From assembly GCF_002968635.1 (NCBI RefSeq), contig NZ_PVBN01000011.1, positions 62,001 to 126,000 of the forward strand: a stretch of DNA of 64,000 nucleotides. Reading direction: 5' to 3'. Every line of letters begins with the position of its first letter. The first letter of the stretch is position 1. The translations under genes and the position numbers were made by a program. This DNA is from Neorhizobium alkalisoli. Lineage in GTDB: Bacteria > Pseudomonadota > Alphaproteobacteria > Rhizobiales > Rhizobiaceae. Positions 18,231 through 26,000 of the stretch are shown in pieces. The notes beneath the pieces were generated by a model that saw only the letters and a list, made by a program, of their open reading frames with translations, was not told the DNA's origin and did not search any database.

Positions 18231-19247
18231 ATGAAGGGCATTCGCCGGCTGGCAGAACATCTGGACATCTCGATTGGCACGGTGTCACGCGCACTCAATG
18301 GCAAACCCGATGTCAACGAGGAAACCCGCCGCCGCGTTTTGGAGGCCGCTGAGAAGCTGGGCTACGTCGCCAATCAGTCGGGTCGCGCCCTCCGCAAAGG
18401 TGCAACCGGGGTCATCGGCTTCATGATGCAGACAGGCAGGGAAATCACCGGCCAAGGCGACACCTTCTTCATGAGTGTTTTTGACGGCGTTCAGGCAGTT
18501 CTAGCGCCACACAAGCTCGACCTAGTCGCGCTCTTGTGTTCGTCGGAAGAGGACCCCGACGACTATCTCAAGCGTATGGTTGCGCGCGGGTTTGCCGACG
18601 GAATCATCTTGTCTGCAACGCGGCGTCACGATCCTCGTTTCGAATTCCTGGCGCGCCACCAGATTCCCTTCGTCACCTTGGGTCGCAGCCTGACGGACGT
18701 TGGCCAGCCTTGGATCGACCTCGATTTCGAGGGGATGGCGGAGCAGTCCGTCGAGCGGCTGGTCGGCGCCGGCCATCGGGAAATCGGGTTTGTCTGGCCG
18801 CATGGCGAGCTCAATCTCGGTTACGTATTTATCGGAAGGTGCCGCCAGGCCCTTGCCCGTTTTGGGTTGACCCTCTCAGAACACAACATCTTCCGGACGA
18901 CCCCGAGCGAAATGGGAGGTTATAGGGTGGCTCGAGAAATCAAGTCGATTGAGCGGCCACCCACTGCTCTCATCCTGGTCAATGAGACGCTGGTGACGGG
19001 GCTTTACCGCGGACTGGAGGAAGTGGGCCTGCAGCCGGGCCGCGATATCGCCATCATCGGCCGACAAAGCCCGCAAGCACGTTTTTTGTCTCCCACCCTC
19101 ACGGGTTTTGACCTGTCACTTCGCGATCTCGGGGTTGCACTCGCCGAAGGGCTCTTGTCCACCATGCCCGCCTATGCCGAGCTTTATCCGAAGGCTGCCC
19201 GCCAGAAACTGTGGCCCATGACGCTGATCGAAGGCGAAAGCGGTTGA
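18231..19247 (+). CDS. LacI-family transcriptional repressor
   Basis: 338 residues from the ATG at 18231, so that the helix-turn-helix sits at the N-terminus as usual (RRLAEHLDISIGTVSRALNG, about residues 4-23); 21 in-frame codons upstream overlap operator 2 and are rejected. The hinge region KLGYVANQSGRALRKG and a periplasmic-binding-like effector domain (GVIGFMMQTG onward) follow. It most likely represses the divergent sugar operon and responds to an intermediate of it. Confidence 0.93.
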   Translation: MKGIRRLAEHLDISIGTVSRALNGKPDVNEETRRRVLEAAEKLGYVANQSGRALRKGATGVIGFMMQTGREITGQGDTFFMSVFDGVQAVLAPHKLDLVALLCSSEEDPDDYLKRMVARGFADGIILSATRRHDPRFEFLARHQIPFVTLGRSLTDVGQPWIDLDFEGMAEQSVERLVGAGHREIGFVWPHGELNLGYVFIGRCRQALARFGLTLSEHNIFRTTPSEMGGYRVAREIKSIERPPTALILVNETLVTGLYRGLEEVGLQPGRDIAIIGRQSPQARFLSPTLTGFDLSLRDLGVALAEGLLSTMPAYAELYPKAARQKLWPMTLIEGESG

Positions 19248-19272
19248 GACTGGTTGCTCAGCATAAAAACGG

Positions 19273-19330
19273 AGGCTCGAATATTCCGAGCTTGCAGAAC
19301 AACATCCGCCGGACAGCGAGCCGCCGGCTC
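19273..19330. terminator. Hairpins between convergent genes
   Basis: AGGCTCG (19273-19279) pairs with CGAGCTT (19287-19293), and GAGCC (19318-19322) with GGCTC (19326-19330). They sit between the LacI gene and the convergent DUF1612-type gene. Neither has a proper T-tract. Confidence 0.3.
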
Positions 19331-19335
19331 CATTC

Positions 19336-20436
19336 TCAGATCACGCCCCACGCCCGGAACCTCCCCCTGCCCGTCAGTTCCCGCAGCGAAAGTTCGGCCG
19401 CGATCTTCAACGCTCCCTGAGGGGTGACGCGGAGCGCCTCGGCGATCATGCCGGCAGATACCATTGGCGTTGACAGGACAAGATCGATCAGTTGCGGTAG
19501 CTTCGATGATTGTCTTTTGCCAGCCGCCCGATGTTGCATCTGCTGTTTTGCCAGAAGCAGCCGATCATGCTCCTTCAAGCCCAACTCAGCCGCCAGCGTG
19601 ATCGCATCGAGAAATGCCTTCAACCGGGTGTCCCGGTTTCGGTCTGCACGACGCTCGCGCGCGATCTGTTTCAGCCCGAGATTGATTGTTGCCAGATGTG
19701 CGTTTGTGGCGCCAAGTTGCCGCAAGAATGCGGCTGGTAGTTGCCGGCCAAGCCACGGAGCATGCTGAAAGACCTGCAGGACATTCCAGGCATCCAGGAG
19801 CAAAGCGGCCCTTAGCAATGGCGGCAGGCCTTCCGTCTCCTGAACGACCGCTTGCCACTCCTCAAGTCGCTCGTCCTCGTCCCAATCCGTCTCATAGACC
19901 AGTGGATCCCGTTCGCGCCGCGGCTGGGGCTCGGCCGTTCTGGCTTCGGCAAGCAGCAGCTCGCTTCGCGCTAAAACCGCATCGATGGCGGCAAGATGGA
20001 CCGCAAGTGGGTCGTCGTCCTCCTCCCCTTCCTCGGGTGAAGACTCAGGGGTTGGAGCGAAGGCTAGTTCGTCGAACCTTTCGTCGCCCCCTCCCCTTCC
20101 CCTGAGACTGCGCAATCCTTCAATGCTCAAGGCCCATTGGGGCGGATTGGAAAGAATGCGCCGGCGGGTGCGAAGCAGGTCATGTGCTATAGTGAGTTCA
20201 TGGGTAGGCGCGCGCGCGCTCATGCCGGCGTCGTACAACACCAGGTCCTCAAGATGGATCAACTCTCCGTCGACCCACAAGGAAGCACATGCTTCGGAAA
20301 AATGAGTGCGCGCCGACCATCCCGCCCCGAGCGGCGAACGGCCGATCCGCTCGTCCAGTCTGGCAAGCGCGGACGTTGCTGCAGTCAAGGGTGAAAGCAG
20401 ACTCTGGAGCGGTAATTTCGAAAGTTCGTAACGCAT
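19336..20436 (-). CDS. RHE_PE00001-type protein (DUF1612 with C-terminal helix-turn-helix)
   Basis: 366 residues resembling the plasmid-borne rhizobial family named after RHE_PE00001: N-terminal DUF1612-like part (LPLQSLLSPLTAATSALARL, HLEDLVLYDAGMSARAPTHE), an acidic central linker (PEEGEEDDDP), and a C-terminal helix-turn-helix STPMVSAGMIAEALRVTPQG. Cytoplasmic. Homologues are often carried next to repABC genes; the function is not known to me. It is transcribed away from repABC. No good ribosome binding site, and a palindrome straddles the start codon, which may allow autoregulation. Confidence 0.8.
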   Translation of the reverse strand: MRYELSKLPLQSLLSPLTAATSALARLDERIGRSPLGAGWSARTHFSEACASLWVDGELIHLEDLVLYDAGMSARAPTHELTIAHDLLRTRRRILSNPPQWALSIEGLRSLRGRGGGDERFDELAFAPTPESSPEEGEEDDDPLAVHLAAIDAVLARSELLLAEARTAEPQPRRERDPLVYETDWDEDERLEEWQAVVQETEGLPPLLRAALLLDAWNVLQVFQHAPWLGRQLPAAFLRQLGATNAHLATINLGLKQIARERRADRNRDTRLKAFLDAITLAAELGLKEHDRLLLAKQQMQHRAAGKRQSSKLPQLIDLVLSTPMVSAGMIAEALRVTPQGALKIAAELSLRELTGRGRFRAWGVI

Positions 20437-20449
20437 TGAAAAAGCGTTA
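20429..20449. promoter_or_regulatory. Inverted repeat across the start of the DUF1612/HTH gene
   Basis: TAACGC (20429-20434) and GCGTTA (20444-20449) flank nine bases and overlap the start codon at 20434-20436. A site here could block transcription or translation of the helix-turn-helix gene itself. Confidence 0.35.
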
Positions 20450-21043
20450 TCTGATTTGCCTTTTGAAAGCTATAAGGCCGTTCAGTTTCGCCACTGGGCG
20501 TTAACCATAATCGCCACTGTCTACGGAAGGCGGATGCTGAGCATAGCTTCAATCAGCATGCTAAAACGACAAACTCGTTCTCCAGAGCAGATCACGAATC
20601 GTAGCACTCATAATAGCTGCGTCGGCCGACTCTGGCTAGTCAATCGAGCCAACGGAACCCGATTCCCGAAGCGCCGTTGATTGCCGTTCAGAGAACAATA
20701 CTCAGATGGATCATCATCTGCGCCACCATAGATCCGTCCTTAGCTGGGAATCCAATAGCCACCGCAATGCCGACGGAGCACTCGTTTCCAGGCCCCACAA
20801 GACCTGCCGCGAACGCCAAAAGATAACGGACCCTCGACGACGCCGGTCCCTCGCCCTGCTCTTGCCATCAGACCCCGCATGGAAGAGTACTGACGGTTCA
20901 GCAAATTCCCGAACAGCCGCGGTGGCGGCAAATTAATGGTGTTCGCCCTACTCCCCGAAGGGAGCGCCGCTACGACAGGACGGAGGCCAAAGCAGCCGGG
21001 GCTGATGAATGGGATTTTGTTGTCGAACCCTCACGAACCTCCT

Positions 21044-21396
21044 GAGAGCATCGAAGCGGAATTGCTGGAGGCGGAGATGACCGGGCGTTGGCACAGACCT
21101 ACGTGCAGGGGACATCGACCAGAAGGTTAGGTCTATCGCGGACGCGATCTGTGGCCGTGCCTTTCGGCGCTGTCGATCTCGGCGCTTAGAAGCGGAGAAG
21201 GAGTGCCTGAAGGCGACTGTCGGGCGCGCTTATCACAGACATTTACCTATTTGGCTCTCCATCCCATATATAAAAGACCCCAGAAGCGGGTAGCATGATC
21301 AACCAAGCAGTGCGGATCGCCCTCGGTATCGACCCGGACCAACGGCGACAGATCGAGTCCGTTGAAATGGCTGGTTGCTGGAGCAACTTGGCCTGA
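21044..21396 (+). pseudogene. Decayed IS256-family-like transposase fragments
   Basis: Pieces in three frames read in order like an IS256-type (MutA) transposase: ELLEAEMTG (from about 21059), LAQTYVQGTSTR (from 21088), KVRSIADAICGRAF (from 21123) and, after a further shift, RIALGIDPDQRRQIESVEMA (from about 21313). The YVQGTSTRKV/CGRAF block is the best match to the family. At least three frameshifts separate them and no terminal repeats were found, so this is an old remnant. Confidence 0.45.
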
Positions 21397-21732
21397 TCCA
21401 GGCTCCACCGCCACGACCACGCCGCCAATAACCTAATGAACACACACCCTCCACCTCGCCTGCACGAGGCGCGCCCTTGGTCACCACCCAATCCGAAACC
21501 AGATATTCAGCCACGCCGGCAAGAGCCGGCCCCGGTGCTCGCGAAGGAGATAGCCCCGCTCGGCCACCGCGAGGAGGCGGAGCGGGGTTCCACTGGCCGC
21601 GCAAACGTGGACGCCCGAGATTTCTGTGCCCGCCAATCCCGCTCCATCGAGAGTGACCGAACGCGCGCAGATCCACACTAGGCAGCACCTCTATCCGAGC
21701 CGCAAGCATTACGATTGAGGAACTCGACCGTA

Positions 21733-21748
21733 GTTAGCCGCGGCTAAC
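21733..21748. promoter_or_regulatory. parS-like centromere site 1
   Basis: GTTAGCCGCGGCTAAC is a perfect 16-bp palindrome fitting the repABC parS consensus GTTNNNNGCNNNNAAC bound by RepB. It lies 277 bp before repA. Confidence 0.85.
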
Positions 21749-21876
21749 TTGCAGTCATGAGGAGACCGAAGAGAGCCGGGTTCTGCCTCGGATACGATCG
21801 CGCAGCACCTATCGAAGCGCCCGCGAATCTGATTTTCTCAGGAAAGTGCGGCACCCCGGGCCAGAACGGCATGCCA

Positions 21877-21892
21877 GTTAGCCGCGGCTAAC
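21877..21892. promoter_or_regulatory. parS-like centromere site 2
   Basis: An exact second copy of the 16-bp palindrome GTTAGCCGCGGCTAAC, 144 bp after the first. Two identical copies upstream of repA strongly suggest RepB binding for partition and incompatibility. Confidence 0.85.
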
Positions 21893-21990
21893 TGCCGGTC
21901 GGGTTACCTCTCGTTAACCAAAAAACCCTTGCCAAATCGACAGAATCGGGTCTCTTTCATCAACTGCGGTAAAAATCGTTTTCCTCGCCC

Positions 21991-22004
21991 AAAACCGTAG
22001 TTTT
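21991..22004. promoter_or_regulatory. Inverted repeat in the repABC leader/promoter
   Basis: AAAAC (21991-21995) and GTTTT (22000-22004) flank four bases just before the repA start, next to an AT-rich TTTTAAAAAT that could serve as a -10. RepA/RepB autorepression of repABC at such sites is known in other rhizobial plasmids; the assignment here is from position only. Confidence 0.35.
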
Positions 22005-22024
22005 AAAAATTAGGCGCTCAAGTA

Positions 22025-23239
22025 ATGAAGCAAGCTGTTGAGAAGAACGTCGTCCCTCTGGTGGCGGACCTCAAGGGACTTATCCAGCACCATTCCGCTG
22101 CACTGTCGGCACAGTTGCAGGCGCATCATCTGGCCGTCTTTCCGCCGAACGCGGAAAAGACGATCCGCAACTTTACCCCGGCTGAGACCGCAAGGATGAT
22201 TGGCATCGGCGAGGGCTACCTGCGCCAGGTCGCGGCTGAAATGCCGGAACTTGCTGCCAGCCAAACCGGCGGTCGCCGAAGCTACTCGGCCGAAGATATT
22301 CAAGCATTGCGCGTTCATCTTGACCAGGGCAGCAGGGGAGGGCGCCGGTACCTGCCCCACCGTCGCGGCGATGAGGCGCTCCAAGTTGTCGCCGTCATGA
22401 ATTTCAAAGGCGGCTCCGGCAAGACAACCACCTCGGCTCATATGGCCCAGTACCTCGCCTTGAGGGGCTACCGCGTCCTCGCCATCGACCTCGATCCACA
22501 AGCAAGCCTTTCGGCCCTTTTCGGGCATCAGCCCGAGCTCGACGTCGGCCCGAACGAGACACTTTACGGCGCAATTCGTTATGATGGCGAACGCCGCCCG
22601 ATCGCCGAGATTGTCAGGGCCACCTACATTCCAGATCTACATCTCATCCCGGGCAACCTCGAACTCATGGAGTTCGAGCACGAGACCCCCCGCGCACTGA
22701 TGAAGCGGCAGGTCGGCGACACTCTATTTTTTGCACGAATCGGACAGGCTCTCGCCCAGGCGCAGAATCTCTATGATGTCGTCGTGATCGATTGCCCACC
22801 GCAGCTTGGCTATCTTACGCTCTCAGCCCTGACCGCAGCCACATCCGTCCTTGTGACGGTGCATCCGCAAATGCTCGACGTCATGTCGATGAACCAGTTT
22901 CTGGCAATGACGGGCGATCTTCTCGAAGAGATCAGCAATGCAGGTGCCCGCTCCGACTATAACTGGATGCGCTATCTTGTAACCCGTTTCGAGCCTAGCG
23001 ACGGACCTCAGAACCAGATGGTCGCATTCTTGCGCTCCATATTCGGAGAGCACGTACTGATCCATCCGATGTTGAAAAGCACCGCCGTCTCCGATGCCGG
23101 GCTTACCAACAACACGCTTTTTGAAGTCGAGCGCGGACAGTTCACGCGCTCGACATATGATCGCGCGTTAGAAGCCATGAACAACGTCAATGCCGAAATC
23201 GAGACCCTGATCAAGAAAGCGTGGGGGAGGGCCGCATGA
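22025..23239 (+). CDS. repA: RepA, ParA-type plasmid partition ATPase
   Basis: 404 residues. An N-terminal helix-turn-helix region (FTPAETARMIGIGEGYLRQV, about residues 49-68) precedes a ParA ATPase domain with deviant Walker A KGGSGKTTT at residues 128-136, LAIDLDPQASLSALFG, and Walker B DVVVIDCPPQLGYLTLSAL. Length is typical. It acts with RepB on parS for segregation and represses the repABC operon. No good Shine-Dalgarno precedes the ATG. Its stop overlaps repB (ATGA). Confidence 0.97.
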   Translation: MKQAVEKNVVPLVADLKGLIQHHSAALSAQLQAHHLAVFPPNAEKTIRNFTPAETARMIGIGEGYLRQVAAEMPELAASQTGGRRSYSAEDIQALRVHLDQGSRGGRRYLPHRRGDEALQVVAVMNFKGGSGKTTTSAHMAQYLALRGYRVLAIDLDPQASLSALFGHQPELDVGPNETLYGAIRYDGERRPIAEIVRATYIPDLHLIPGNLELMEFEHETPRALMKRQVGDTLFFARIGQALAQAQNLYDVVVIDCPPQLGYLTLSALTAATSVLVTVHPQMLDVMSMNQFLAMTGDLLEEISNAGARSDYNWMRYLVTRFEPSDGPQNQMVAFLRSIFGEHVLIHPMLKSTAVSDAGLTNNTLFEVERGQFTRSTYDRALEAMNNVNAEIETLIKKAWGRAA

Positions 23240-24243
23240 GCAGAAAAGACGTTTTCGCCAATCTGCAGTCCTCAGCCCCAGCTCAGCCGGAGATTCGGCC
23301 TTCCAAGAATCGTCTCCGGCCGATCCTCGGTTCACCCGAATTGCTGGAGGACGGGTCACGTTCGCCGGTGGGTGCGATCGGCCAGTCCTTGAATGAAGTG
23401 AACGACCGCAATCGTCGGGCCGAAGAGATCGAGCGGCGACTGTCGCAAGGCCATGCCGTCGTCGCCCTGGATACCGCCGATATCGACCCCTCTTTCATTC
23501 CTGACCGTATGCCCGGCGCCAAGGAAGCCCATGATCGGCTCGTGGCTTCGATCCGTGAACAGGGCCAACAGGTACCAATCCTAGTCCGTCCTCACTCGGA
23601 AATTCCCGGTCGCTATCAGGTCGCCTTCGGGCACCGGCGCCTACGCGCAATCACCGAACTCGGCCTGCAGATCAATGCCGTTGTCCGCGAACTAACGGAC
23701 GAACAGCTGGTCGTTGCTCAAGGTCAGGAAAACAACGAACGCCAAGACCTCACCTATATCGAAAAAGCGCGGTTTGCGCAGCGATTGCAGCAACGTTTTC
23801 CTCGGGACGTCATCATGGCTGCGATGTCGCTTTATAAAAGCGATCTGTCCAACATGCTCTCGGTGATCTCACGCATTCCAGCCGAGCTTATAGACATCAT
23901 TGGTCCTGCACCCTCGGTCGGGCGGCGTAGCTGGATGGAACTCGCCGACCTTTTGTCCAGTGACAAGGTCATAGAGCGAGCAAGAGCCTTTCTGGAGAAA
24001 TCCGAGCTCACCGACCGGGAATCTGAAGATCGATTCAAGGCGTTGATCGAGTATCTGAAGCCACGCCCGCAAAAAGCAAAGTCAGATGTCTGGGCCACCG
24101 GCACAGGCGCCCGCCTAGCAAAGGTCACTCACAACGACACCCGGGTCGAAATCCTAATCGATCGAAGGGAAGCGCCGGAATTTGCTGCCTTCGTACTCGA
24201 CCGACTCAAAACTCTGTTCGAAGAGCACCGCTCCAAGAACTGA
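23236..24243 (+). CDS. repB: RepB, ParB-type centromere-binding protein
   Basis: 335 residues from the ATG at 23236, overlapping the repA stop and preceded by GGGGGAGGG; five upstream in-frame codons are excluded. ParB/Spo0J N-terminal domain with IREQGQQVPILVRPH, VAFGHRRLRAITELG and EQLVVAQGQENNERQDLTYI, then a helix-turn-helix region (DVIMAAMSLYKSDLSNMLSV). It should bind the two 16-bp palindromes upstream of repA. Confidence 0.97.
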   Translation: MSRKDVFANLQSSAPAQPEIRPSKNRLRPILGSPELLEDGSRSPVGAIGQSLNEVNDRNRRAEEIERRLSQGHAVVALDTADIDPSFIPDRMPGAKEAHDRLVASIREQGQQVPILVRPHSEIPGRYQVAFGHRRLRAITELGLQINAVVRELTDEQLVVAQGQENNERQDLTYIEKARFAQRLQQRFPRDVIMAAMSLYKSDLSNMLSVISRIPAELIDIIGPAPSVGRRSWMELADLLSSDKVIERARAFLEKSELTDRESEDRFKALIEYLKPRPQKAKSDVWATGTGARLAKVTHNDTRVEILIDRREAPEFAAFVLDRLKTLFEEHRSKN

Positions 24244-24279
24244 TCGAACCAAAACACAAGCAGGAGCATCCAGCAAAAG

Positions 24280-24331
24280 AAAAAAGCCCCCGAACGTTAC
24301 CGTCACGGAAGCTTTCCTCGTAGTCTCGACA
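24280..24331 (-). ncRNA. Countertranscribed antisense RNA controlling repC (incA/RepE class)
   Basis: Between repB and repC, on the minus strand, a promoter (complement of 24338-24366) leads to a short region ending in an imperfect hairpin (complement of about 24286-24306, GACG-GUAA-CGUU with an outer UUCC/GGGG helix) and a six-T run at 24280-24285. The predicted transcript is about 52 nt, close to the 50-60 nt of known repABC antisense RNAs. It is complementary to the repC leader and limits RepC synthesis and sets incompatibility. Confidence 0.8.
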
Positions 24332-24337
24332 GCTTCG

Positions 24338-24366
24338 AGAATCGCATTTCCGAGAATCACTGTCAA
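24338..24366 (-). promoter_or_regulatory. Antisense RNA promoter
   Basis: On the minus strand TTGACA (complement of 24361-24366) is a perfect -35, followed by a 17-bp spacer and GATTCT (complement of 24338-24343) with a TGC just before it. The start should be near 24331. Confidence 0.7.
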
Positions 24367-24399
24367 GAGTTTTGGCGCCTTTCGGGCGGGTGGATTTCT

Positions 24400-24425
24400 T
24401 TTGCCTAAACCAAGGTGAAGGCAAA
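24400..24425 (+). promoter_or_regulatory. repC leader hairpin covering the ribosome binding site
   Basis: TTTGCCT (24400-24406) pairs perfectly with AGGCAAA (24419-24425), enclosing or occluding the AAGGTGAAGG Shine-Dalgarno (24413-24421) and the A of the repC start codon. This fits the known model in which antisense RNA binding shifts the repC leader into a translation-blocking structure. Confidence 0.65.
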
Positions 24426-25762
24426 TGAGACGTGAATTTATAACGACGCCCTTCGGGCGGCGGTCGATGTCGCTTGGCATGTTGGCAAATCAGCATCTCG
24501 CCAGCCAGATCGAGCCTGGAATGCGACGGAACAAGTGGAAGCTGTTTCGTTCCGTCTGCGAGGCCCGTAGAGCGCTGGGCATCAGTGATCGGTCTCTGAC
24601 CGTTCTGGACGCACTCCTGACTTTTTATCCTGAGGACGAGCTCAACCAGGACAGCAGCCTTGTTGTTTTCCCCTCAAACGCGCAGCTTTCTCTGCGGGCG
24701 CGAGGAATGACACCCGCAACTCTCCGCAGACATCTCTCTCTCTTGATCGAGGCCGGGCTAATTTTCCGCAAGGATAGTCCGAATGGCAAACGATATGCCC
24801 GACGCGCCAGGAGCGGGCAAATCAGCGAAGCTTTTGGTTTCAGCCTTGCGCCGATGCTGGCCAGGGCTTGTGAAATCGACGGTCTTGCCGCCGAGACTAT
24901 AATTGACCGCGAAACCCTAAGAGCGATCAAAGAACAGATCAGCATCTGCCGACGCGATGTCTCCAAACTTCTCGCGACAGCCATCGCTGAAGCGCTTCCT
25001 GGAAACTGGAATGACGTGTTGATGGAGTTTCGCGCCATTACCTCTCAAATCCCCCGCAATGCCACACTCCACGATCTCTTGCCAATCCGGCAACGGATGA
25101 TCGAACTTCACGATCTCATCGTTAACGAATTGAAGTCACAAGTAAAACTGCGAAATCTGAGCGGCAATGAGTCTCAAGATGAGCGCCACAAACAGGATTC
25201 AAAACCAAACTTCCTTTCTGATTCTGAACCCCTCTACATTCGTGACCACTTTCCAGCTTCAGATCCAACAGACCAGCACATCGAAAACATACAACAGATG
25301 CGGAATAACGCTGAGAATACGATCATTCATACACCATCACCGGAACGGATTACTCTCGAACTGGTGCTCCAAGCATGCCCTCAAATCATCGACTATGCGC
25401 CGGCCAGAGCTGTTCGGACCTGGCGTGATCTTGCCAGCGCTGCCATGGTCGTCCGTTCAATGCTCGATGTAAGTACCACTGCCTATGGGAAGGCCTGCGC
25501 CGTCATGGGGATGGAAACAACAGCTATTGTCATGGCCTGTATTCTCGAACGTGCAACATCCATCAACTCCCCTGGTGGGTATTTACGTGATCTGACGAAG
25601 CGCTGCGAGCGCCGCGAATTTGTTCCAAATGGCATGCTCATGGCCGTCTTGCGGGCACATACCAGACCTCGCATCCCCAGTAGCGAAACTGAGAGATCGG
25701 TTAGCTTTCACAAGGAAAAATCATCTCAAGGGAAGCAATATGTTACTGTTTCGCCGGCCTAA
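24425..25762 (+). CDS. repC: RepC, replication initiator
   Basis: 445 residues. The N-terminal RepC domain carries a winged-helix region with LSLRARGMTPATLRRHLSLL and IEAGLIFRKDSPNGKRYARR, followed by the EAFGFSLAPMLARACEI block conserved in rhizobial RepC. The C-terminal domain contains YAPARAVRTWRDLASAAMVV and ATSINSPGGYLRDLTKRCER. Start ATG lies after AAGGTGAAGGC. RepC initiates replication at an origin inside its own coding region in the studied plasmids, and is the rate-limiting, antisense-controlled protein. Confidence 0.97.
   Translation: MRREFITTPFGRRSMSLGMLANQHLASQIEPGMRRNKWKLFRSVCEARRALGISDRSLTVLDALLTFYPEDELNQDSSLVVFPSNAQLSLRARGMTPATLRRHLSLLIEAGLIFRKDSPNGKRYARRARSGQISEAFGFSLAPMLARACEIDGLAAETIIDRETLRAIKEQISICRRDVSKLLATAIAEALPGNWNDVLMEFRAITSQIPRNATLHDLLPIRQRMIELHDLIVNELKSQVKLRNLSGNESQDERHKQDSKPNFLSDSEPLYIRDHFPASDPTDQHIENIQQMRNNAENTIIHTPSPERITLELVLQACPQIIDYAPARAVRTWRDLASAAMVVRSMLDVSTTAYGKACAVMGMETTAIVMACILERATSINSPGGYLRDLTKRCERREFVPNGMLMAVLRAHTRPRIPSSETERSVSFHKEKSSQGKQYVTVSPA
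25121..25345. other. AT-rich segment inside repC, candidate origin of replication
   Basis: This stretch is visibly richer in A and T than the rest of repC and encodes the hydrophilic linker between the two RepC domains. In studied repABC plasmids the origin is in an AT-rich section within repC. No iterons or DnaA boxes were recognised. Confidence 0.45.
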
Positions 25763-25901
25763 TGCGGTGCGGGCCGCTCACAACAACTCCGCAGCATCTG
25801 CAAGGCTTTGCCGCGACGCAATCAATGCCGGCATCTCGCCGGCTCCAACGCTTGCATACGGGCGTGGAGACGCGGTGTGGGTGATCCTGTCAAGAGGGTG
25901 A
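25740..25901 (+). CDS. Small hypothetical protein overlapping the 3' end of repC
   Basis: A 53-codon frame starts at an ATG (25740) that overlaps the end of repC by 23 bases and follows CAAGGGAAGCA, a fair ribosome binding site. The peptide begins MLLFRRPNAVRAAHNNSAAS and ends in a hydrophobic AVWVILSRG. No family recognised. It could be translated by coupling to repC or be a chance frame. Confidence 0.35.
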   Translation: MLLFRRPNAVRAAHNNSAASARLCRDAINAGISPAPTLAYGRGDAVWVILSRG

Positions 25902-26000
25902 CCGACAGCGAGAATAGCACACGGGTCGAGCGGCCCTCAACGACCGTCCTTGATTGACTATACCTCTGCTTCAGGGAGCGCAAAGGACCTACCAACCACA

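Larger units (their letters stand above)
20437..22024. other. 1.6-kb largely non-coding region upstream of repA
   Basis: No intact gene was recognised. The left part (20450-21040) has only short open frames with poor codon use. 21044-21396 carries fragments of a transposase, and 21400-21700 has no recognisable feature. The right end holds two parS-like palindromes and the repABC promoter region. A GGAAC-N16-CGTT match at 20654-20678 resembles a sigma-EcfG promoter but leads only to a 76-codon frame (20706-20936) without ribosome binding site. Confidence 0.65.

Noticed and set aside
20706..20936. 76-codon frame after the EcfG-like motif
   Set aside because: No ribosome binding site, no family resemblance and erratic codon use.
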